DNA from: Photorhabdus caribbeanensis
GTDB taxonomy: Bacteria; Pseudomonadota; Gammaproteobacteria; Enterobacterales; Enterobacteriaceae
Assembly (NCBI RefSeq): GCF_018448885.1
Contig: NZ_RCWB01000004.1
Location: forward strand, 143,235 to 207,234
Length of the DNA stretch: 64,000 nt
Direction: 5' to 3'
The stretch's first letter is position 1; each line of letters begins with the position of its first letter. The position numbers and the translations under genes are program-made. The notes under the pieces are model-generated. The model had not been told where the DNA came from. It worked only from the letters and a program-made list of their open reading frames with translations, and ran no database searches. This document shows, in pieces, positions 57,528 to 64,000 of this stretch.

Positions 57528-58829
57528 ATGGCGACAACCCCATCTTCTTCTACTTCTACGGTATTGCACTGTGAGGTGCTGGTGATCGGCGCAGGACCGG
57601 CGGGATTAGCTACCGCACAGGCTGCGATACAAGGGCAGCAATCCGTTATCCTGCTTGATGACAATCCCAGCGCAGGCGGACAAATTTGGCGTCAAGGGCC
57701 ATTTCATACATTGCCGCCGATGGCGAAACGTTATTTATCGGTACTATCAGAAGATGCATTGATCTATTTACCGGGTTGCAAAGTGATCGCAATAGACAAC
57801 CAATGTGTGATTGTTGAAATGGCAGGTAGACACCAAATGGTTCATTACCAACGCATCATACTTTGTACCGGCGCTAAAGAAAAATTACTTCCCTTTCCTG
57901 GATGGACATTACCGGGTGTCACTGGCGCAGGCGGATTACAGGCGCTGATAAAAAGTGGTCTCCCTATGACTGGCGAGCGTGTGGTTATTGCAGGTAGCGG
58001 TCCCCTGTTGCTCGCGGTTGCCGAAACGGTAAAAAAAGCGGGAGGGAACGTGGTTGGCATCATTGAACAGGCTCCTTTGCACCGCCTATTTTCGTTTGGC
58101 TTGCGACTGCTCCGTTGGCCAGTCAAATTGCATCAAGCCATCACTCTCGTGCCACTTAAAAAGTATTACAAAAACAGTATGGTGTTAGGCGTGGAAACTT
58201 CCACAGAAGGAACGTTGACTGGGGTGTATATCAGTAATAAAGGGCAAAAACGAAAATTACCCTGTACCCGTTTAGCTTGCGGTTTTGGTTTAAGGCCAAA
58301 TACGGAATTGGCACAATTGCTTGGTTGTTTGCTGGATGAACAAGGAAATATCCAAGTAGATGCGTGGCAACAGACGACTATACCTAGTGTATATGCAGCA
58401 GGAGAATGCACAGGTATTGGCGGCAGTGAGCTTGCACTTTGTGAAGGATTTATTGCCGGGTTTGCCGCGAGTGGTAAATATGCACTGGCTGCAAAATGGC
58501 AGCAGAAACGAATAAAATGGCAGCATTTTGCCACAGCGGTAGCACAAGCGTTTAAATTAAACAAAGAGATCACACAGGCTCTTTCCCCCGATACCTTGAT
58601 CTGCCGTTGCGAAGACGTGAGTTTAAACGAACTTGAACCATTTCAGGATTGGAATAGTGCAAAAATGGCGACACGGTGTGGCATGGGAGCTTGTCAGGGA
58701 AAAATCTGTTCTGCCATTCTCCACGATATCAAACACTGGTCGATACCATCCCCTCGCATTCCACTATCACCTGTTAATCTTGAAACGCTGGCAGCAGGAG
58801 ACACAGAAAAAATTAACTTTTCTGACTGA
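57528..58829 (+). CDS. D-hydroxyproline dehydrogenase, second FAD/NAD-fold subunit
   Basis: A 433-residue HcnB-like subunit: EVLVIGAGPAGLATAQAAIQ for FAD, GQIWRQGPFHT, RIILCTGAKEKLLPFPGWT, a second Rossmann motif RVVIAGSGPLLLAVAETVKK, GECTGIGGSELALCEG, and a C-terminal Cys-rich BFD-like domain (LICRCEDVSLNEL ... RCGMGACQGKIC), where an extra Fe-S cluster may bind. Completes the three-subunit enzyme. Last gene of the plus-strand arm. Confidence 0.9.
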   Translation: MATTPSSSTSTVLHCEVLVIGAGPAGLATAQAAIQGQQSVILLDDNPSAGGQIWRQGPFHTLPPMAKRYLSVLSEDALIYLPGCKVIAIDNQCVIVEMAGRHQMVHYQRIILCTGAKEKLLPFPGWTLPGVTGAGGLQALIKSGLPMTGERVVIAGSGPLLLAVAETVKKAGGNVVGIIEQAPLHRLFSFGLRLLRWPVKLHQAITLVPLKKYYKNSMVLGVETSTEGTLTGVYISNKGQKRKLPCTRLACGFGLRPNTELAQLLGCLLDEQGNIQVDAWQQTTIPSVYAAGECTGIGGSELALCEGFIAGFAASGKYALAAKWQQKRIKWQHFATAVAQAFKLNKEITQALSPDTLICRCEDVSLNELEPFQDWNSAKMATRCGMGACQGKICSAILHDIKHWSIPSPRIPLSPVNLETLAAGDTEKINFSD

Positions 58830-58968
58830 CAGATAAATGTCCCCTTTCGTTTCTCAAACAGAACTTCCACTAAACATCACAGCTTGTTTGGTCGCCTTTG
58901 CTATGATTCACTTCGAAAATCATTAAAACCTGTAATGAGTTACTTTAAAGATTAAGGCGTGAACATTT

Positions 58969-59940
58969 ATGCATAAGACAAATGGAACCATTTTAGATGT
59001 ACCGGGTATTAAGGTTGGGCATGCTGAAGATGAGTTACAACAAACCGGTTGTAGTATAACTATTTTCGACAACGGAGCTGTTTGTGGCGTTGATGTCAGA
59101 GGCTCTGCCCCGGGGACAAGGGAAACCGAACTTTTAGATCCCATTAATACTATTCAGAAAGTCAACGCGATAGTGCTAAGTGGAGGCAGTGCTTTTGGAT
59201 TAGATTCCGCCTCTGGCGTAATGCGCTATCTTGAAGAAAGAAAACAAGGTTTTGATGTTGGTGTCACTGTCGTACCTATCGTTCCTGCCGCAATAATTTT
59301 TGATCTAAACTTTGGCGATCCGGCTGTTCGGCCTGACGATAAAATGGGCTATCTTGCCGCGCAAAATGCTTCTACAAACCCTTTTCCATCGGGAAATATT
59401 GGCGCAGGCGCCGGGGCCACAATAGGTAAAATGGCCGGTTTTGACAAAGCCATGAAAGGTGGCCTTGGGACCGCATCGGTTCAATTACCTAGCGGACTGA
59501 AAATTGGCGCAATGGTTGTTGTAAATGCTGTTGGTGAAATCAGAGATCCTAAAAATGGTAAAACCATTGCAGGTGCATGTGATAAAAATGGTCATCTTAT
59601 CGATCTTATTCCCTACATTATAAAAAATAATAAAGATAATAATTTCATTCAAGGGGCAAATACGACCATTGGCATAATTTGTTGTAACGCCAATATGAAT
59701 AAAAGCCAGATGAAAAAAGTTGCCCAGATGGCTCATGATGGCCTTGCAAGGACAATATACCCTGTTCATACCATGAGTGACGGGGATACTATTTTTGCAG
59801 CGGCAACTGGTGGGGTGGACTCATCGGTGAATACCGTTGGTATTCTTGCTGCCGAGGTCATGGCTGTTGCGGTTTTAGATGCCGTAAAATCAGCTAAATC
59901 AAAATTTGGTGTTAGAGGTTATGCCGATTTAGCAGATTAA
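58969..59940 (+). CDS. Cytoplasmic P1/S58-family peptidase (NylC/DmpA-like)
   Basis: A 323-residue P1-family Ntn hydrolase without signal peptide: TILDVPGIKVGHAEDELQQT, GCSITIFDNGAVCGVDVRGS, NAIVLSGGSAFGLDSASGV, and NIGAGAGATIGKM ... KGGLGTASVQ. Close in layout to 6-aminohexanoate-oligomer hydrolase (NylC) and related endopeptidases, which mature by self-cleavage. Gap of 139 bp from the hydroxyproline operon; it could be a peptidase serving hydroxyproline peptides, but only by position. AAGGCG upstream of the ATG. Confidence 0.85.
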   Translation: MHKTNGTILDVPGIKVGHAEDELQQTGCSITIFDNGAVCGVDVRGSAPGTRETELLDPINTIQKVNAIVLSGGSAFGLDSASGVMRYLEERKQGFDVGVTVVPIVPAAIIFDLNFGDPAVRPDDKMGYLAAQNASTNPFPSGNIGAGAGATIGKMAGFDKAMKGGLGTASVQLPSGLKIGAMVVVNAVGEIRDPKNGKTIAGACDKNGHLIDLIPYIIKNNKDNNFIQGANTTIGIICCNANMNKSQMKKVAQMAHDGLARTIYPVHTMSDGDTIFAAATGGVDSSVNTVGILAAEVMAVAVLDAVKSAKSKFGVRGYADLAD

Positions 59941-60142
59941 ACAACCCGAGGTTATGGTTACGGTTACATTGGAAATTAGCCTGGCTTCAGTGCCGCGCCA
60001 AATGCCGCCGACGCCAATCTATACCTCAATCAGTAAATTGAAGTTATTATCACCAAATTGGACTAATTCATAAACTGCTGCTATAAAAATTAGTGCTGTT
60101 TGATATAACTTTTTTTTATTATAAACGGTTGAGGTATAAGAT

Positions 60143-60857
60143 ATGAAATATGCAATGTTGACATTAAGGCGAGATCTAGAGTCGCTAGATTACAAAAAAA
60201 AGGTCAATCCATTCTTGTGGGAACAAGATGAGGATGTTGTTCATGAAAATCTTTCCGAGCAGTTCCCAAACAACCAAAAACGTAAAAATTATCTTAATGA
60301 TCTAACCGAGTATTGCTGGCTAGTTTATCGTAAAGCCCTTTCAGCAAATGGGCCGATGCTAATTTGTTCAGCAGGAAAAATTGCTTAAGCCACTCGGACT
60401 TGGCCGAGAAAAAAATGAGAATTCATGGAACCCAAACGCCCAGGGAAATGTATTAATGGTGGATAAATGGACCGATGTGATAAATGATTGTTGGGTACTT
60501 GGTGATATTCATAGACATGCAGATTTTCATCTAATGTCGGCCGAAGCCCCATCTAATTTATGGAATCATGAACAAGGCTACCATATCGTTACCGCGAGAG
60601 AGATATTAGGTCTTCTCAATTTTGGGTATCAACGTGAAAAACGTGGGAAGCAAGTGGTTTATAGATGTAAAAATCCCTCTTCTGCTGATAGAGCAAGCCT
60701 TCTCCCCTATAGGATCTTAATGAAAAAAGCAATGGGACAAGGGCCTTCTTCAATTACAAAGCTTATTTCTGAACAAGTAACCGGTCTTAACGAGGAAATT
60801 AGAGCATTCGATTATTCCAGCTTAAAACCCCTTAAAAACAACAAAGAGGCAACTTGA
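60143..60857 (+). pseudogene. Unknown protein split by a frameshift in an A run
   Basis: Two overlapping ORFs form one gene: 60143-60388 (MKYAMLTLRRDLESLDYKKK ... NGPMLICSAGKIA, stop) and 60381-60857 starting in the next frame (LLKPLGLGREKN ...). Removing one A from GGAAAAATTG near 60376 joins them as ...SAGKLLKPLGLG..., giving about 238 residues. I do not recognise the family; the product is soluble, with Trp-rich motifs (WTDVINDCWVLGDIHRHADF). The stop and the last nine codons come from an ERIC fragment, so the 3' end may be truncated. A sequencing error or programmed frameshift cannot be ruled out. Confidence 0.6.
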
Positions 60858-60872
60858 AAGATAACGGGTATA
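60838..60872. repeat. ERIC right-end fragment
   Basis: ACAAAGAGGCAACTTGAAAG ... ACGGGTATA matches the last 35 bp of the complete ERIC at 37269-37395. The rest of the element is missing. Confidence 0.85.
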
Positions 60873-61121
60873 ACGTCTTATCACCCTTTTCACGAATGAG
60901 TTAAAAAGGTGATTACGATCTCTGACGAATTATGCTGATCACTCTTAACCTACATACATAAGGTAATTTCTTCTAATCCCCCCCAAAGATTAGCTCCAAG
61001 GACCTCCCCATATAGAACTTGATGTCAATGAAATCAACTGGGGACATATGCTAACATCCCTCTGTTAGCATCCACAATCCGGCCTTACCTACATGAATAA
61101 TCTAATCAAAAGGTTAACATT

Positions 61122-61913
61122 ATGTCAGACATTCGCCTGTATATGCTGCAAACCGGCACCATCAAATGTAAGGTTCACAACATCAAGATGAATCAAGGCA
61201 ATGGTGCCGATTATGAAATTCCGATTCCATTTTTCCTACTTACCCATCCTAACGGCCATACGCTAATTGACGGCGGCAATGCAGTTGAAACTGCCACTGA
61301 CCCCAAAGGCTACTGGGGAAATATAACCAAAGCCTACTGGCCGGTGATGCGTGAAGAGGAAGGTTGTGTCGCTCAAGTTAAAAAGTTGGGTATCGATCCC
61401 GGAGATATCCGCTATGTGGTGCAATCCCATCTTCATCTCGATCACACTGGTGCAATAGGACGCTTCCCTAACGCGACACATATCGTACAGCGACGTGAAT
61501 ATGAATATGCCTACACGCCTGACTGGTTTTCTTCTGGTGGCTATATCCGCAAGGATTTTGATCGTCCTGGTCTGAAATGGGAATTTCTCGATGGGGAACG
61601 CAATGATATGTTTGATGTTTATGGCGATGGCACGTTAAAAACGGTATTTACCCCGGGGCATTCGCCAGGACATCAATCACTACTAGTGACCTTGCCGAAC
61701 AGCGGCAACCTGCTGTTAACGATTGATGCCGCTTATACCCTCGATCACTGGGAAGAACGTGCATTACCTGGGTTTCTCACCTCTGCCACTGAAACCGCAC
61801 GTTCGGTGCAAAAACTACGGCACCTAGCCAAACGCACGAATGCAATTGTGGTAACAGGGCACGATCCGGATGCCTGGCCAACATTCCGTAAGGCACCGGA
61901 ATATTACGATTAA
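61122..61913 (+). CDS. AHL-lactonase-like metallo-beta-lactamase-fold hydrolase
   Basis: A 263-residue MBL-fold enzyme. The metal motif is SHLHLDHTG (H103, H105, D107, H108), with further ligands in FTPGHSPGH, TIDAAY and VTGHDPDAWP. The start MSDIRLYMLQTGTIKC and overall layout match AttM/AiiA-type N-acyl-homoserine lactonases, which open the lactone ring of quorum signals. Homologues with other lactone substrates exist, so the activity is a strong suggestion rather than proof. No luxI gene is in the window. The 249-bp gap upstream has no gene. Confidence 0.88.
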   Translation: MSDIRLYMLQTGTIKCKVHNIKMNQGNGADYEIPIPFFLLTHPNGHTLIDGGNAVETATDPKGYWGNITKAYWPVMREEEGCVAQVKKLGIDPGDIRYVVQSHLHLDHTGAIGRFPNATHIVQRREYEYAYTPDWFSSGGYIRKDFDRPGLKWEFLDGERNDMFDVYGDGTLKTVFTPGHSPGHQSLLVTLPNSGNLLLTIDAAYTLDHWEERALPGFLTSATETARSVQKLRHLAKRTNAIVVTGHDPDAWPTFRKAPEYYD

Positions 61914-61935
61914 CTCGAATTTGTCAATGCAAAAT

Positions 61936-61967
61936 AGCCAGAAACTAGAAAATGGACGTTTCTGGCT
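61936..61967. terminator. Hairpin after the lactonase gene
   Basis: AGCCAGAAAC pairs with GTTTCTGGCT, loop of 12 nt, 23 bp past the stop. Located before the converging methyltransferase gene. Confidence 0.65.
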
Positions 61968-62026
61968 TGGTACTCATTTTACGAAAGTTTAACTTATTAT
62001 CCGAGAATAACTGTTTATTCTTCCTC

Positions 62027-62998
62027 TTACCCTCTTAGCCAATCATTGACAAAAGAGCGGGCATTTTCAGATTTAAACCCAATTGAAGATATACCGGTTG
62101 GCTTCCACAAAAGCTCGATAACACGCACTTTCTGGTTATAATCAAGGGTATTAAACAATTGACTTAACTGTTCATCTAAAAGCAAATCTCGATATTGAAG
62201 AAAACATTTATCATTGAATTGATCGCAACATCCAGCAAAAAACTTACTGCTGTTTTCACGATTAAATCCACAACATTTCACATGCTTGAAGCCAGATTTA
62301 TAATAAAAATCGCATATCTCATCATATCTATATGCGTTGACAATAGGATTCAAAAACGCATCCACATTAACAGTAATCTGATCAACACTATCATCTAAAT
62401 GATTAGCTGTACTATCGCCATATTGATTCCGATTTAAGTTTCTGCATAATTTATTCATTAAATCAGTACGTAAAAAATATTCTTCTGCATGAATTTTTTT
62501 TGCAAAAATCTGCAAAAGCTCTCGCTGCCTCAACCGTTCATATTCTCCTATAACATTGTATAGCCAAATAAGTGCGATACCCTCTTCATTTAATGAACGT
62601 GAAGCTGCTAAAAAACCCTCTTGTGGACACTCCATATGATGGATAACACCGGTAGAAACAACAACATCAAATTGATTATCTCGTGTTAGCTGCTCAATCG
62701 TATTATTTTCTAACGTGACATTATCCAATCTATGATAAGATATCAACTTATCTGCTACCTCTAACGCTTTATCCGTCATATCAATGCCTACAAATTGGGT
62801 ATCGGGATACATACTTGCCAGCCCTACTAAACGATGTCCCGTTCCACACCCTAAATCGAGCACATATTTTCCCGTTAAATAACCCGGCTTAAATATAAGC
62901 CCTACCACCGTCGCCATATCATAAATAAGATTATCCCCAATGGCAGAACTAGGATATGGATATCGGTTATACATCGCTTTGACATCCTGATTACTCAT
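62027..62998 (-). CDS. Class I SAM-dependent methyltransferase
   Basis: A 323-residue methyltransferase. After YNRYPYPSSAIGDNLIYDMA comes motif I VLDLGCGTGHRLVG, the acidic ribose ligand FVGIDMTDKAL, and FDVVVSTGVIHHMECP (motif IV region). The C-terminal 150 residues, with LQIFAKKIHAEEYFLRTDLM and a Cys-containing stretch, may define the substrate. The YNRYPYP opening recurs in methyltransferases of secondary metabolite loci. ATG at 62998 is chosen for GGAGAAATAGAT. AT-rich. Confidence 0.87.
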   Translation of the reverse strand: MSNQDVKAMYNRYPYPSSAIGDNLIYDMATVVGLIFKPGYLTGKYVLDLGCGTGHRLVGLASMYPDTQFVGIDMTDKALEVADKLISYHRLDNVTLENNTIEQLTRDNQFDVVVSTGVIHHMECPQEGFLAASRSLNEEGIALIWLYNVIGEYERLRQRELLQIFAKKIHAEEYFLRTDLMNKLCRNLNRNQYGDSTANHLDDSVDQITVNVDAFLNPIVNAYRYDEICDFYYKSGFKHVKCCGFNRENSSKFFAGCCDQFNDKCFLQYRDLLLDEQLSQLFNTLDYNQKVRVIELLWKPTGISSIGFKSENARSFVNDWLRG

Positions 62999-63016
62999 AT
63001 CTATTTCTCCGAACAA

Positions 63017-63546
63017 AATGATAAATCAGTGGTACTAGCTCATGATGACCAATCATAGTTAGTATAGTGGTCACTATCACTAAGTCCATGATAAAAAATA
63101 ATTAAAATATCTCATAACGGGAAAAACATTTTAAACTCAATTAAGATGAAAATAATTTCATATTAATGAAAGCATTCTGAAAAGAATATATTTAATAATT
63201 TATTGCGGAATTTTGATGCTTATCATATTTATAAGCCATTTGAATAATTTAATATCGCAACAATCAAAACAAAGTGAATATTAATTTAATAACGAATCAG
63301 AAACTGTAAACAAAAATTCACCCATGTAATTTAAAAATTCAATCATTTAATAATCAATAATATAAATTTTTTTCTAAATATTTTTAGAAAAACAACTAGA
63401 GAGCACCTTGCTCTATTTCTATATACAGTATACTTTTATTTTAAATACTAAAACAAAAATCATGGCTGTGATTAGATAATATCAGATAGATATAGTCCCA
63501 CCTGATCTAGCCAGAATCTATTATACCTACAAATGGAGAAAATATT
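63017..63546. other. Very AT-rich intergenic region
   Basis: 530 bp with no gene recognised and AT far above the window mean. It separates a leftward methyltransferase from a rightward monooxygenase fragment and should contain both promoters. Confidence 0.55.
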
Positions 63547-63900
63547 ATGCACGTTGGCATTATTGGGGCAGGAATTGGGGGGGCATGTTTAGCACATGGA
63601 CTACGTAAAAATGGAATCAAAGTGACGATCTATGAGCGGAACCCTGCTTTGTCATCCGAACTTCCCGGTTATGGAATTCATATTAATACATTCGGCAAGC
63701 AAGCACTGCAAGAATGCCTCCCGGATGCAAACTGGCTAACCTTTAAGGAGGCATCAAGATATATTGGCGGCCAATCACGGTTTTATAATGAACGTATGCG
63801 TCTTCTTGCCGTTCATGGCGGTATTTCCCCAATGGCAGGAAAGATTATTTCTGAGCAACGTCTGTCAATCAGCCAGGGCGGGATTCCACTTTGTATTTAA
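63547..63900 (+). pseudogene. FAD-dependent monooxygenase, N-terminal fragment
   Basis: 117 residues beginning HVGIIGAGIGGACLAHGLRK, the dinucleotide fold of PHBH-type FAD monooxygenases, then YERNPALSSELPGYGIHINT and a normal sequence up to KIISEQRLSIS, where family members continue with an R...L helix. Here QGGIPLCI and a stop follow. Full enzymes are 370-420 residues, so about 70% is missing. No remaining part is visible in the last 100 bp of the window. GGAGAA ribosome site is intact. Confidence 0.82.
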
Positions 63901-64000
63901 TTTAATCAAAGATAAGTTGACTACGGAATTCCCCTGACCAAATGGCTCTTCGACGTTTAGCCGCCTGACTGTCTTTTATACTGGTATTCTGTTTAATCAC

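Overview
The window reads as chromosome of an entomopathogenic enterobacterium of the Morganellaceae, most likely Photorhabdus, with Xenorhabdus as the alternative. The reasons are moderate-to-low GC, a complete 127-bp ERIC element with the typical ends (37269-37395), a standard mtlADR operon, a type VI secretion (T6SS) end, and a very high load of toxin-antitoxin (TA) loci. The species call is inference; no rRNA or tRNA is visible.

Layout. 1-5748: end of a T6SS cluster, a 5'-truncated tssM overlapping tssH/clpV. 5819-11331: a three-gene signalling module (membrane MASE1 protein, LuxR-type response regulator, EvgS/BvgS-like hybrid kinase). 11378-15330: a dense TA scrapyard: DUF1778 antitoxin remnant, yefM with a collapsed yoeB, intact ccdAB, and DUF5397 with a frameshifted vapD, plus a lipoprotein, a VOC protein and an unrecognised gene. 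15478-21015: sugar genes (xylA, xylR, a GH1 phospho-beta-glucosidase, a GH30 enzyme). 21190-24610: a decayed IS200-type element, a PhzF isomerase, and a broken TA pair with a GC-rich, hairpin-ended TA cassette inserted in it. 24815-26893: LysR regulator and an Old Yellow Enzyme. 27378-33065: a secreted EndoH-like GH18 enzyme and a large molybdoenzyme/flavoreductase/ferredoxin fusion, lying between a StbD antitoxin remnant and an intact StbDE pair. 33247-40408: class III aminotransferase, an unusual large thiamine-diphosphate enzyme, ERIC repeats, a deaminase, a secreted P1-family peptidase and a DUF4184 membrane protein. 40533-41902: two tandem small secreted paralogues with nearly identical upstream DNA. 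42485-46248: mtlR, mtlD, mtlA. 46594-47798: phd with a doc remnant, then parDE. 47920-49245: cupin and carbonic anhydrase. 49592-58829: a hydroxyproline catabolic cluster. 58969-63900: a second P1 peptidase, a frameshifted unknown gene, an AHL-lactonase-like hydrolase, a methyltransferase and a truncated FAD monooxygenase.

How genes work together. The clearest pathway is trans-4-hydroxy-L-proline use: permease, 2-epimerase, a three-part D-hydroxyproline dehydrogenase (FAD subunit, small 2Fe-2S subunit, second FAD subunit), a DapA-like deaminase and alpha-ketoglutarate-semialdehyde dehydrogenase, around an AraC-type regulator. This would carry collagen-derived hydroxyproline to 2-oxoglutarate. 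The mtl operon makes mannitol uptake and oxidation, with CRP-like sites upstream. At least ten TA loci in all states of decay mark 11-48 kb as a turnover-prone accessory region. The most unusual items are the TA-in-TA insertion, the self-contained molybdoenzyme fusion, the ThDP enzyme, and the duplicated secreted proteins whose upstream DNA is better conserved than their mature chains.
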